Positions 37,213-45,743 are shown, counted from the first letter of the stretch. The stretch is DNA of 64,000 nucleotides from Pseudomonadota bacterium (GCA_018820855.1 JAHJNL010000010.1:124001-188000), one strand, 5' to 3'. Numbers and translations: made by a program. Notes: a model not told the origin generated them from the letters alone.

Positions 37213-37243
37213 GTGTTGCAGTTATCGCAATACGATATGGCAA
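37203..37243. promoter_or_regulatory. Nested 41-bp dyad, probable IlvY operator
   Basis: Outer arms TTGCTATAT (37203-37211) and ATATGGCAA (37235-37243) match at 8 of 9 positions. Inner arms TTGC (37216-37219) and GCAA (37227-37230) are perfect. Both pairs share the centre at 37223. LysR proteins bind such TTGC-N-GCAA dyads in divergent promoters. Confidence 0.7.
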
Positions 37244-37256
37244 CTGAAGGAGAACT

Positions 37257-38141
37257 ATGGATATTCGAGAATTACGACTTTTTAGACACCTGGCCGGATC
37301 TCTGCATTTCGGACGAACTAGCAGGGCCTGTCATGTCACTCCATCGGCCCTGACCAGGACTATTCAGCGGTTGGAAGAGGAGCTGGGGGAGCAGCTTTTT
37401 CTGCGTGATAATCGCTCGGTGCTGCTCACTGCAGCAGGTGAGGTCGTTAAGTCCTATGCCGATGAGGTGATTCAGCGCTATGATGTTCTGCAGGGCGAGC
37501 TCTCACGGGAACATATCCTGGGTGGCGAGATCTCACTTTACTGTTCAGTTACTGCTGCGTATTCAATTTTGCCCGCCATATTTCAGAAATTTCGTTCTGT
37601 CCATCCCGAGGTGCATATCAATCTCGAAACCGGAGATGCAGCCAGGGCTCTGAATAAGTTGCAGAATCGCGAGGTCGATATTACGGTGGCGGCCCTTCCT
37701 GCCAGCCTGCCGGAGAGGGTGGTGTCACTTAAAATCCTGGAGACCCCTCTGGTTTTCATTGCCCCGGCAGATTTTCCGGAAACGGTGCACTATCGGGGGA
37801 CAGAGATTGACTGGCAAAAAACACCGGTCATTACCGCTGATTTCGGCCTGAGCCGGGAACGGACAGATCACTGGTTCCATGAGAAGGGGATAGTGCCGAA
37901 TATTTATGCCCAGGTGGCAGGAAACGAGGCCATTATCGCCATGGTTGGTCTGGGCTGTGGTGTGGGAGTTGTGCCGGAGTTGGTGTTAGAGAAGAGTTCG
38001 CTGAAAGGACAGATCAATCTCCTTGAGGTGAGTCCTGAGCTGGAATCATTTTCCATCGGCATCTGTACCATGAAAAAGAATATGCTTCTCCCTCAGGTGG
38101 AAGCTTTTTGGCGTATTGCGACCGGTAAGGCGGAAGAATAA
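37257..38141 (+). CDS. ilvY: LysR-type regulator IlvY
   Basis: A 294-residue LysR-family regulator. The winged helix-turn-helix is at residues 2-60 (DIRELRLFRHLAGSLHFGR, then HVTPSALTRTIQRLEEELG) and the co-inducer domain occupies the rest. The order and divergence from ilvC, plus overall resemblance to enterobacterial IlvY, support the name. By analogy it activates ilvC in response to acetolactate or acetohydroxybutyrate and represses itself. GGAG precedes the ATG. A REPIN-like repeat and a bidirectional terminator follow the gene. Confidence 0.92.
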   Translation: MDIRELRLFRHLAGSLHFGRTSRACHVTPSALTRTIQRLEEELGEQLFLRDNRSVLLTAAGEVVKSYADEVIQRYDVLQGELSREHILGGEISLYCSVTAAYSILPAIFQKFRSVHPEVHINLETGDAARALNKLQNREVDITVAALPASLPERVVSLKILETPLVFIAPADFPETVHYRGTEIDWQKTPVITADFGLSRERTDHWFHEKGIVPNIYAQVAGNEAIIAMVGLGCGVGVVPELVLEKSSLKGQINLLEVSPELESFSIGICTMKKNMLLPQVEAFWRIATGKAEE

Positions 38142-38172
38142 GAGGCAGGAAGTACAGAGCAGTGCTTTTCCT

Positions 38173-38261
38173 GTGGGCGGCTTTATCCGCGAACAGGGGT
38201 GTTCGGGCTGCCGATTTCTTCTGCGCAGCAGGGGGGACTTCGCGGCTGAAGCCGCTCGCAC
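38173..38261. repeat. REPIN-like doublet of inverted REP sequences
   Basis: REP-like unit 1 at 38173-38193 (GTGGGCGGCTTTATCCGCGA with one more A) and unit 2 at 38239-38261 in inverted orientation, whose reverse strand reads GTGCGAGCGGCTTCAGCCG followed by CGAA. Each has an internal GCGG/CCGC stem. The layout matches the paired REP elements of gammaproteobacteria such as Pseudomonas. No REP-associated transposase is in the window and no other copy was found. Confidence 0.6.
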
Positions 38262-38279
38262 TTTGCTTTCAGGTTGAGC

Positions 38280-38318
38280 AAAACCCACCCACTGACCAAG
38301 AGTCAATGGGTGGGTTTT
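38280..38318. terminator. Bidirectional intrinsic terminator
   Basis: A 12-bp perfect stem, AAAACCCACCCA (38280-38291) with TGGGTGGGTTTT (38307-38318), and a 15-nt loop. It lies between the convergent ilvY and small periplasmic protein genes. The T and A flanks suit both directions, though the T runs are short. Confidence 0.8.
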
Positions 38319-38340
38319 GCCGTCAGTCTTGAACCGAGAA

Positions 38341-38550
38341 TCAGCAGCCTTCAATGGCGGCGCTTCCCTTCTCTGTTTTCACCTTAATGTTTGTCCCTGC
38401 GGAAAGATCTGCGGCTTTATCCCCACAGTTCATGGTCACCATCGTGCCCTCGACTTTTTCCACAGTACATTTGAGGGTGGCTGCGTGAACGCTTGCGAGT
38501 GCTGTCAGCATGAATACCAGGGCTGCTATCAGGGTCATTGTTTTTTTCAT
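38341..38550 (-). CDS. Small exported protein (69 residues)
   Basis: A signal peptide (LIAALVFMLTALASVHA, cleavage near residue 23) is followed by about 46 residues forming a small beta barrel-like module: TLKCTVEKVEGTMVTMNCGD, then an IKVKTEK strand and a C-terminal EGC. It has three cysteines in the mature part. GGAGG precedes the ATG. Small exported proteins of this shape occur in selenite/tellurite-reduction (Ext) loci of Geobacter relatives, but the match is from memory and weak. The neighbours give no functional clue. Confidence 0.65.
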   Translation of the reverse strand: MKKTMTLIAALVFMLTALASVHAATLKCTVEKVEGTMVTMNCGDKAADLSAGTNIKVKTEKGSAAIEGC

Positions 38551-38826
38551 CAGTGTTCCTCCGTTGACAATTTTATTGCTGCAGGCGTTATGCCCTTGCT
38601 TCTGTCTTCACTGTAGGTCGGACAGAAAAGGAAAAAAAGACGATTTGGGGTGATGTCGGGTGGATGTCGGCCTGTTTATATGTGACATTTTCGCTATACC
38701 GGGTAGTTACGGTTTGTCTGATTTGGTTGATTTCGCCCGGCGAAAAGAAAATGAATTGAAAATTATAGGGAAGGGCGTAGAATAAGCTGATTGAAAAGGG
38801 TAAAAAAATAAGGATAGTGAGGGGAT

Positions 38827-39771
38827 GTGACAGAGCAGGAGACAGTGAAATCAGGGATTGCCATGGTCCGTATCAACGGTACCAGGGTGCGTCATCTGCG
38901 TGAGGAGCAGGAACTGACTCAGCTCTATCTGGCCACTGCTGTGGGCGTGACCACCGAGACCATTTCTCGATGGGAACGAAAGGATGCGCCCACCATAAAA
39001 AAGGAAAACGGTTTGAAACTGGCCGAGTCCCTTGGGGTCAGCCTGGAAGAAATCCTTGCCCCAGAGGAACAGGTGCCGGAAGAGAGTCCTGAAAGTGTTT
39101 TGCTCACAGATCAGGAGTCCGTCCCATCTCTTGCTGCTCCGAAAACTTTGAAGAAAAAGATGATCCTGGCTACTGCTCTTCTGCTCGGAGTTGTTTTCTT
39201 TTTCTTCTTTTTTAGCCGCTCGGGTAACAAGATCAAACATCTTTCAGCCAGGCGTATCATGCCTGCCCATGTTGTTAGCGGCCATCCCTTTCCTGTCATT
39301 ATTGAGGTGGCTTCAGGATCCGAAAAGAGCTCCTCTCTGCTTGTAAAAGAACAGTTGCCAACAGGCAGCCGTGTCTTGCGCACCGTTCCTCTGGCCACGG
39401 TGGCAGAGAATAATATCCTGAAATGGATAGATAAAAATGGTTCAGGTGAAAGAACCTTTGCCTACCTCGCTATCTTCGACGCAGAGACGGGCGCAGAAGA
39501 TTCTTTTTCGTTCAACGGATCTCTTCTCATCCGTCAATCCAGCAGATTGGAAATCCCGGTGAACGGTCGAGATCGTATTCGTCTGTTGTCCTTCCACTGG
39601 GCGGACAGCGACAGAAACAATATCATCGATGATGAGGAGCTCCTGGCTGTGTATGACGATTTTGGCCGGGTAGATGGTCTGGGAATTGATGTGGAGGAAG
39701 TGGAGTCCATTTGGATGGGCTCCGGCTATCGTTGGGACGCGGAAAAAACTGTGTTTGAAATTATTCCCTGA
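38827..39771 (+). CDS. Membrane-anchored XRE-type helix-turn-helix protein with periplasmic Ig-like and EF-hand segments
   Basis: A 314-residue protein. Residues about 15-75 are an XRE/HTH_3 DNA-binding domain (RHLREEQELTQLYLATAVGV, then ETISRWER). One membrane span follows at about 112-132 (ILATALLLGVVFFFFFF). The periplasmic part has a beta-sandwich-like region (about 140-235) with LVKEQLPTGSRVLRT, and near residue 258 an EF-hand-like loop, DSDRNNIIDDEE. The layout resembles RodZ or one-component membrane regulators such as CadC/ToxR. GTG at 38827 is used; the ATG at 38863 after AGGGA is a good alternative. It lies 16 bp before a gene for a secreted protein with a similar beta domain. Confidence 0.72.
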   Translation: MTEQETVKSGIAMVRINGTRVRHLREEQELTQLYLATAVGVTTETISRWERKDAPTIKKENGLKLAESLGVSLEEILAPEEQVPEESPESVLLTDQESVPSLAAPKTLKKKMILATALLLGVVFFFFFFSRSGNKIKHLSARRIMPAHVVSGHPFPVIIEVASGSEKSSSLLVKEQLPTGSRVLRTVPLATVAENNILKWIDKNGSGERTFAYLAIFDAETGAEDSFSFNGSLLIRQSSRLEIPVNGRDRIRLLSFHWADSDRNNIIDDEELLAVYDDFGRVDGLGIDVEEVESIWMGSGYRWDAEKTVFEIIP

Positions 39772-39787
39772 ATAAGGAGTTCGGCAG

Positions 39788-40195
39788 ATGAAGAGAGAGA
39801 AGGGGAAGAGCCTGCGCATATATAACGTTTTTCTGCTTTTTTCTGTTTTCCTGCTCATGGCAGGTGAGACACAGGCGGAAGGTGTTCAGGCCAGATACCT
39901 GGAAAACAGCGGGAAGGTAACAGTTCTGGAACTCACAATAGAAGCTCCGGCCCCGAGCTCTGTTATTGTCCAGCAACAGCTTCCGCCCGGGACTCGAATC
40001 CATAATGCCGCCCCTGCTTATACCAAGTTCAACCCTGGTAAAGCTGAAGTGAAGTGGCTGTTTAAAAGGCCGCGCCCCGGGGTCAGAACAATTACCCTGC
40101 ATTACGACGCTCCCCTTTCCGGAAAGGGGGCTTCTGCCGTGATCCGCTGCAAGAGCCCGACCAGCGGCCAGCTCATGACCATCACTGTTCCGTAA
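39788..40195 (+). CDS. Secreted beta-rich protein related to its upstream neighbour
   Basis: A 135-residue protein with a signal peptide (VFLLFSVFLLMAGETQA, cleavage near residue 32) and a single beta-sandwich-like domain. The segment SVIVQQQLPPGTRIH aligns with SLLVKEQLPTGSRVL in the periplasmic part of the membrane XRE protein just upstream, and both continue with a similar K-W strand. The two genes thus appear to encode related periplasmic domains, one anchored and one free. AAGGAG precedes the ATG. The family is not recognised. Confidence 0.68.
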   Translation: MKREKGKSLRIYNVFLLFSVFLLMAGETQAEGVQARYLENSGKVTVLELTIEAPAPSSVIVQQQLPPGTRIHNAAPAYTKFNPGKAEVKWLFKRPRPGVRTITLHYDAPLSGKGASAVIRCKSPTSGQLMTITVP

Positions 40196-40562
40196 TTAAA
40201 AAGAACAGGAACTGCCGGGGACAAGTCGACACCCGGAAAGAATGTTTTTGTAGCAGTCATTTCTCTCAGAGCCTCTGCTGAACCAATAGATGCAGGAAAA
40301 AAAAGCAAAATTTGCTGCCGGAAAAGGTGTCAGTTTCTGACAGGTGCTTTTTTGAAATCCAGGACCAGGCTGATGGGGAAATGCAGCAAACGCAGAGGCT
40401 GAACGTTGAGGCTGAATGCTAAAAAATAATAATATCCATTTGACTCTGACTTCTGGTCCCCATAAGATAAAAATGGAACTGTTTTTTTTGGGGGGTCTGC
40501 TACTGATGAATCCTTGAACCCTTTCTTATAAAAAATACCAAGATGCCAATAGCGAGAGAAGT
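40196..40562. other. 367-bp intergenic region
   Basis: No gene was seen. A weak terminator-like hairpin TGTCAG-ttt-CTGACA at 40328-40342 with six T at 40348-40353 could end the transcript of the XRE pair. Two GGCTGAA heptamers lie at 40397-40403 and 40410-40416. Confidence 0.35.
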
Positions 40563-41678
40563 ATGCGGAAAAAAACGTTTGTTCAACCATTGCTTTTCGT
40601 ACTTTTTGTCCTTCTGCTGCTGGGTGGCTGTGACAGAGAACCACAACCGATAAAATTAGGACTTTCTATCAATCTCAGCGGTCTGGGCGGAGAGGCTGGC
40701 GAACAGATTCGTGACGGTGCGCTCCTGGCCGTGGATGCGGTGAATAGCCAAGGGGGGATCAACGGCAGGCCGCTGGAGCTCCTTGTCCGTGACGACGAAA
40801 ACAGCGATGAAGGGATTGCCAGGGCTGATCAATCACTTATCAATGAAGGTGTGGTGGCCATTGTGGGGCACAGCTATTCCTCAACTACTGTCAAGGCCTA
40901 TCCGCTGGTCATGAAGAATGAGGTCCTGCTTATCACGGCTTATACAGGAACCGGGAGTCTGAGTGGGAAGGATGATTTTTTCTTCCGTACAGCAGTGGAT
41001 ACCACACTCTATGGGGAGAAAGTTGCTGCCCTGCTCAACGAGAAAAAGATATCCTCTGTCTCCTTTCTCATGGATATGAGCAATCCTGCCTTTGTGGTTG
41101 ACTATAAGGAGAAGACCGAAAGGAATTTTTCAGGAAGGGTAACAGAGGTACGTTTTGATTCCAAACAGGAGAACGACTGGCAGCAGATTGTCGCAGATCT
41201 TATGGTCTCTGACCCGGATGCCATTATCTTTTTGACAGAGGCATCCATGACCGGAGTCGCTTTGCAGAAATTGGCAAGTAGTGGCTATGACGGGTTGCGT
41301 ATTGCTACGCTCTGGGCGCAGACTCCAGGTCTTATGCGCTATGCCGGCGGAGCTGTTGAAGGGTTGCTGGTTGTGAGCTTTATTAATCCTGACAATCATT
41401 CGCCCCAGTGGCTGGAGTTTTCTGAAAAAATGGAAGCACAGTTTAAAAAGAAGGCCACGGCCCGATCTGGCAGGGCCTGTGAACTGGTCATGATCCTTGC
41501 CGATGCCTTGAGGCGGTGCAGTGTCATCACTCCGGCTGAATTAAAGAAGGCTTTGCTGGCAGGCGAATATCAGACCCTCATGGGACAGGTTCGCTTCGAC
41601 AGTTTTGGTGACGTGAACAGACCGGTATACCAGATAATTGTCCGGGATGGGGCCTTTCACACCGTAAAGGAACTCTAG
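40563..41678 (+). CDS. Periplasmic binding lipoprotein, LivJ-like
   Basis: A 371-residue type I periplasmic binding protein. The lipobox LLGGC puts the lipid on Cys23. The start of the mature protein (IKLGLSINLSGLGGEAGEQI) and GALLAVDAVNSQGGINGRPLEL are typical of branched-chain amino acid or amide binding proteins. GHSYSSTTVKAYPLV and TGTGSLSGKDDFFFRT line the ligand cleft. No ABC permease or ATPase genes are nearby. Instead it abuts a hybrid histidine kinase gene with no gap, so it probably presents ligand to that sensor. The ligand is unknown. Confidence 0.87.
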   Translation: MRKKTFVQPLLFVLFVLLLLGGCDREPQPIKLGLSINLSGLGGEAGEQIRDGALLAVDAVNSQGGINGRPLELLVRDDENSDEGIARADQSLINEGVVAIVGHSYSSTTVKAYPLVMKNEVLLITAYTGTGSLSGKDDFFFRTAVDTTLYGEKVAALLNEKKISSVSFLMDMSNPAFVVDYKEKTERNFSGRVTEVRFDSKQENDWQQIVADLMVSDPDAIIFLTEASMTGVALQKLASSGYDGLRIATLWAQTPGLMRYAGGAVEGLLVVSFINPDNHSPQWLEFSEKMEAQFKKKATARSGRACELVMILADALRRCSVITPAELKKALLAGEYQTLMGQVRFDSFGDVNRPVYQIIVRDGAFHTVKEL

Positions 41679-44597
41679 TTGACCTCCCAGTCACTGAAGA
41701 AAAAGATAACTGTTGTCCTGAGCCTGGTGGCCCTGGCTGGGTTTGTTGTTGTGGCCTTTCTTGGTGGATTGGATGAATACCGGGAAACCAAGGATGAATA
41801 TACGGTCGTCATGGTTTCCCGTATCAAGGTTGCCAAGGCCCTTGTCGGCAGAACCATTTATCAGACCGATGAGCTGGTAAGAAGGATCATTCGCCGGGCA
41901 GAATTCAGTTCCGTGGAAACGGTTCTGGCGGAACTTTCTTCCTCAGCCTATTCGGATTTTTTTGCTGACAGTTTTTATCTGCTCGATCCCAAAGGGACAG
42001 TGCTTCAGATTTCAGAACCTTACGGATATTACAAGGGGCTTGATTTCAGCGGAATGATAACTGATGCTGGAGAGAGCAACGAACATGTTCTTCTTCATCA
42101 GTCCCTTCTCAACAAACAATCAATGGTCACTCTCCGTTATCCTCTGGCCAACGGCAATCTGTTGGTGGTCGAGCGCAGTCTTGCCAACCTCATTCCGGTC
42201 ATGGCTATTTTCGAGGCAGGTAGTCTTTATCCGGGGGAACTGTTTTTCGTCCTCAACCGCAGTGGGCAGACTGTCTATCATCCGAATTATGGCCTGGTAA
42301 AGAGCAGGCACAACCTCGGCTTTGATCTGAAAGAAAGAAGCAAACCAGATGAGGAGGGACTCTTTTCTTTTTCATACCAGGGAAAGAAATATATTTCCTT
42401 CAGTGAAACTTTTCAGGAACCCGCTGAATGGAGTATCTATTACTCCATTCCTCAGGCAGAGCTGTATGCAAAAATACAACGGGCCATTCTCCAGCATTTA
42501 GCTTTTCTTTCCCTGTTTTTCGGACTGCTTCTGCTGGTGATGATCTCTGTCGTGAACCAGTTTTTTTCACGGCCTGTCAGGCAACTGGTGACCGCCCTGG
42601 AAAATTCCAGTCCGGGGAAGGCTCTGCCGTTGTCGCAATCCATGACTGCAGGGATCCAGGAACTTGAGACTATTATGGAAGCAATCAGCAGCCGCGACCT
42701 CCTGGTTTCCCAGGATGGTGAACGTCTTCAGGCCGTGCTTGATGGGCTGGACTCCCTGGTCTATGTTTCTGATATGGATACTTGTGAAATCCTCTTCGGC
42801 AATAGTGTCTGCCGTGAACTGTTTGGTGATGTCGTTGGTAAAATCTGTTACACGGTTCTGCAGAAAGGACAGAAGGAGCCTTGTCCTTTCTGTACCAATC
42901 ATCTGCTCCTCGATGAGCAGGGGCATCCTGCCGGGGTTCAAGTCTGGGAGTTTCAGAATACTCTGAACGGAGAGTGGTACGGTATCAGAGATCAGGCCAT
43001 CCGCTGGGTGGACGGCAGGATCGTTCGGATGGAAATCGCCACCAATATCACGGAACAGAAGAAGGCGTCAGCAGCACTGCTGGACGAGAAGGAACGATTG
43101 GCCGTAACTCTCCGCTCCATTAGTGAGGGAGTTATTACCACGGATATGGAAGGAAACGTGGAACTGGTGAACAGGGCTGCCGAGGAATTGCTTGGCTGTT
43201 CGCAAAAAGCGGCTGCCGGTCGTTCCGTGGAGGAAGTACTTTCTTTTCTCGATGAAGATAGCAAAGCAATCAAGGAGCACCCTGTCAGAAAGATCCTGCG
43301 TGATGGAGGGATTCTTCGCATACATAAAAACAGAACCCGATTTCTCGGAAAAGATGAACTCAGGACAATTGCCCACAGCGGCGCACCGATTTTTGATCAA
43401 ACAAGTCAGGTGGTCGGCACTGTTCTGGTTTTTCGCGATGTCAGCACTGATGAAAAACAGGAACAAGAGCTGCTCAAGGTGAGAAAACTGGAATCTGTTG
43501 GTGTTCTGGCCGGAGGAATCGCCCATGATTTTAATAATATCCTGGTGGCGATCCTGGGGAATCTCAGCTTGGCCGGGCAGTTTCTTGATCCTCTCCATAA
43601 AGCATTTCCACTGGTGTTGGAGGCTGAAAAGGCATCCTTGCGGGCCAGGGGACTGACCCAACAGCTGCTCACTTTTTCCAAGGGGGGAGAGCCTGTACGG
43701 CAGGCCACTTCTCTTGGCAAGTTGATCAGAGAATCTGCTGGTTTTGTCTTGAGTGGCAGTAATGTTGTCTGTAACTATCAGATTGATAACGATCTCTGGC
43801 AGGTGGAAATCGATTCAGGGCAGATTAGCCAGGTTATCCAAAACCTTATTATCAATGCCAAACAAGCTATGTCCATGGGGGGCAGTGTGACTCTGGCCTG
43901 TCGAAACGTGGACAAAAACGATCCCTCGCTTTCTCCTCTCCTGAAAAAACAGAGTTATGTCCAGATAGAGATCCGGGATAATGGTATCGGTATGCCGCTT
44001 GATGTTCTGGAAAGGATTTTTGACCCCTATTTTACCACCAAAGAACACGGCAGTGGGCTAGGGCTGGCCATTTGCCATTCCATCCTGGCAAAACATGATG
44101 GCTTGATTGCTGCAGAATCAATTATCGATGAGGGGAGTATCTTTACCTTTTATCTACCTGCCATTGTGGAAGAAGATGGCATAGGAATCGTTGATGAGCA
44201 GGATTCCTGCCGTGGCTCAGGAAGAGTGCTGGTCATGGATGACGAGGAAACAGTACGTGAGATTGTGAAGCAGGTACTTGAGTATCTCGGTTATGAAGTG
44301 TTCCAGGCAATTGATGGAGAAGAAGCTATACGAATTTATCGGGATCAGCAGAAGCAGGCCAGACCTATAGATGCTGTGATCATGGATTTGACCATTCCGG
44401 GCGGCATGGGTGGGCAGGAGACCGTGGGCGAGATATTAAAAATTGATGCTGCCGCTAAGGTTCTTGTCTCCTCCGGTTATTCAAATGATCCTATTATGGC
44501 CAATTATTCGCGTTACGGATTTGTGGGTTCAGTGGTCAAGCCGTTCAGTCTGAATGAGCTGGGGCAGATCCTGTATGAGGTGATTGGCAGAAAATAG
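41679..44597 (+). CDS. Hybrid histidine kinase (Cache-PAS-PAS-HisKA-HATPase-REC)
   Basis: A 972-residue membrane sensor. It starts with TTG at 41679, directly after the stop of the binding-protein gene, so translation is probably coupled. Membrane spans at about 10-30 and 275-300 enclose a double-Cache-like sensor. Then come a PAS domain with clustered cysteines (CYTVLQKGQKEPCPFC), a second PAS (about 465-590), HisKA with His616 in GGIAHDFNN, a HATPase domain (IRDNGIGMP, SGLGLAICH) and a C-terminal receiver with phospho-acceptor Asp903 (VIMDLTIPGG) and Lys in VVKPFS. No separate response regulator or output domain is adjacent, so the phosphoryl group may pass to an unlinked HPt protein. Confidence 0.9.
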   Translation: MTSQSLKKKITVVLSLVALAGFVVVAFLGGLDEYRETKDEYTVVMVSRIKVAKALVGRTIYQTDELVRRIIRRAEFSSVETVLAELSSSAYSDFFADSFYLLDPKGTVLQISEPYGYYKGLDFSGMITDAGESNEHVLLHQSLLNKQSMVTLRYPLANGNLLVVERSLANLIPVMAIFEAGSLYPGELFFVLNRSGQTVYHPNYGLVKSRHNLGFDLKERSKPDEEGLFSFSYQGKKYISFSETFQEPAEWSIYYSIPQAELYAKIQRAILQHLAFLSLFFGLLLLVMISVVNQFFSRPVRQLVTALENSSPGKALPLSQSMTAGIQELETIMEAISSRDLLVSQDGERLQAVLDGLDSLVYVSDMDTCEILFGNSVCRELFGDVVGKICYTVLQKGQKEPCPFCTNHLLLDEQGHPAGVQVWEFQNTLNGEWYGIRDQAIRWVDGRIVRMEIATNITEQKKASAALLDEKERLAVTLRSISEGVITTDMEGNVELVNRAAEELLGCSQKAAAGRSVEEVLSFLDEDSKAIKEHPVRKILRDGGILRIHKNRTRFLGKDELRTIAHSGAPIFDQTSQVVGTVLVFRDVSTDEKQEQELLKVRKLESVGVLAGGIAHDFNNILVAILGNLSLAGQFLDPLHKAFPLVLEAEKASLRARGLTQQLLTFSKGGEPVRQATSLGKLIRESAGFVLSGSNVVCNYQIDNDLWQVEIDSGQISQVIQNLIINAKQAMSMGGSVTLACRNVDKNDPSLSPLLKKQSYVQIEIRDNGIGMPLDVLERIFDPYFTTKEHGSGLGLAICHSILAKHDGLIAAESIIDEGSIFTFYLPAIVEEDGIGIVDEQDSCRGSGRVLVMDDEETVREIVKQVLEYLGYEVFQAIDGEEAIRIYRDQQKQARPIDAVIMDLTIPGGMGGQETVGEILKIDAAAKVLVSSGYSNDPIMANYSRYGFVGSVVKPFSLNELGQILYEVIGRK

Positions 44598-44631
44598 GTT
44601 GTTGAACCATGACGCAACTGACCTCCTTGCC

Positions 44632-44647
44632 TGGCAGCATCGGTGCA
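44632..44647 (+). promoter_or_regulatory. Candidate sigma-54 promoter
   Basis: TGGCAGC-ATCG-GTGCA has GG and GC exactly 10 nt apart, as in the -24/-12 elements. It lies about 150 bp before the DUF3617 gene. A chance match cannot be excluded. Confidence 0.3.
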
Positions 44648-44795
44648 GTTATGGAAAAGCAATCTGATTATGCTGCAATTTTCTCACAACCAAGTGAATT
44701 ATTTATTGTACCGTAACTTAATCTTTTTAAGGACATTAACCGGCGAGTTGCACTTGCAGCTTGAATCTGGAAATTTCAAAAAAGGAGGAACTGAA

Positions 44796-45209
44796 ATGAA
44801 TAAAACATGGATTGCTCTTACTCTTGGATTTCTCGGATGTGGTGCAGTTGCACTTGCAGGCGGAAGTGTAAATATGCAGGAAGGGCTATGGGAGATCAGC
44901 TCAACAGTCAATATGCCCGGTATGATCATGCCGCCAACATCCTATACCCAGTGTATTAATAAAGAAGATCTGGTCCCGCAGAACAAGCAAAACGGTCAGG
45001 AATGCACCATGGATAATATCACCCAGAAAGGGGATATGGTGATGTGGACAGTGCACTGCAGCACACCCGGAGGCATGATGACTGGAAAAGGTGCCATAAC
45101 TTACGAGGGGACAACCTTTTTAGGAGATATACAGATGATTATAAGTGGACAACATGGGATGCAAATGAACACCCATATGGAAGGCCAGCGCATTGGCGAT
45201 TGTATGTAA
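44796..45209 (+). CDS. Secreted DUF3617-family protein
   Basis: A 137-residue exported protein. The ATG at 44796 is chosen because of AAGGAGG just upstream; the frame extends further but without a signal. A signal peptide (ALTLGFLGCGAVALAGG) is followed by the DUF3617 pattern: MQEGLWEISSTVNMPGM, a YTQCI cysteine, QECTMD and WTVHCS. Four mature cysteines may form disulfides. The function of the family is unknown. It is Met-rich, with GMIMPP and GMQMNTHM stretches that could bind metal. Confidence 0.75.
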   Translation: MNKTWIALTLGFLGCGAVALAGGSVNMQEGLWEISSTVNMPGMIMPPTSYTQCINKEDLVPQNKQNGQECTMDNITQKGDMVMWTVHCSTPGGMMTGKGAITYEGTTFLGDIQMIISGQHGMQMNTHMEGQRIGDCM

Positions 45210-45622
45210 TGTTCTGAATTGGTAGTGATTCTCTCATAAGTGAACATGATCCTGAAAAAATGGTGTTCAGCACTTGCTGTCACGACAATGGAAATAGAAT
45301 CTATAATGGTTTGAAGGAGCTGGGCCAAGGGCGTCACCAAACAAGCCATGCTCAAAGGCGGGAAATGAATGGACGCAGTTACTGCAGAGTGGCTTATTGA
45401 AAAAGGTGATAACCAAGTGCCGTGTGCCTCTCAGCGGTCAGATGAGCGGGAAGTATTTGAAATATTCAATGCTTAGTGAGAATGCTGCAGACAGGAAAAT
45501 ATCTGCTCGAATCAGAGGAAGCTGCAGAATGTCGGTAAAGGAGAAGGGATTTCAGATTTGATATTGTGCCAGGGTCAGGTAAGCGATTTCCCCTGCTTAA
45601 TGCAGAAAAAATTTGATGGAAT
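45210..45622. other. 413-bp intergenic region
   Basis: No supported gene. A 35-residue frame starting at the ATG at 45368 has no recognisable features. The region ends at the tRNA-Lys terminator. Confidence 0.25.
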
Positions 45623-45662
45623 AAAAAAAAGCACTTAACCAATGAGGTTAGGTGCTTTTTTT
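45623..45662 (-). terminator. Intrinsic terminator after tRNA-Lys
   Basis: On the minus strand GCACCTAACC pairs with GGTTAAGTGC (one G-U pair), with A and T runs on both flanks; eight T follow. It lies 5 bp beyond the 3' end of tRNA-Lys. Confidence 0.85.
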
Positions 45663-45667
45663 ATAGC

Positions 45668-45743
45668 TGGTGGGCCGTCCCGGAGTCGAACCGGGGACCT
45701 GCTGATTAAGAGTCAGATGCTCTACCAATTGAGCTAACGGCCC
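45668..45743 (-). tRNA. tRNA-Lys (CTT)
   Basis: A 76-nt cloverleaf on the minus strand. The acceptor is GGGCCGT/ACGGCCC with encoded ACCA, the D stem GCTC/GAGC, the anticodon loop CTCTTAA (anticodon CTT) and the T loop GTTCGACTC. It reads AAG codons. Confidence 0.95.

Noticed and set aside
45368-45475. 35-residue frame between the DUF3617 gene and tRNA-Lys
   Set aside because: Too short, weak ribosome site, no features.
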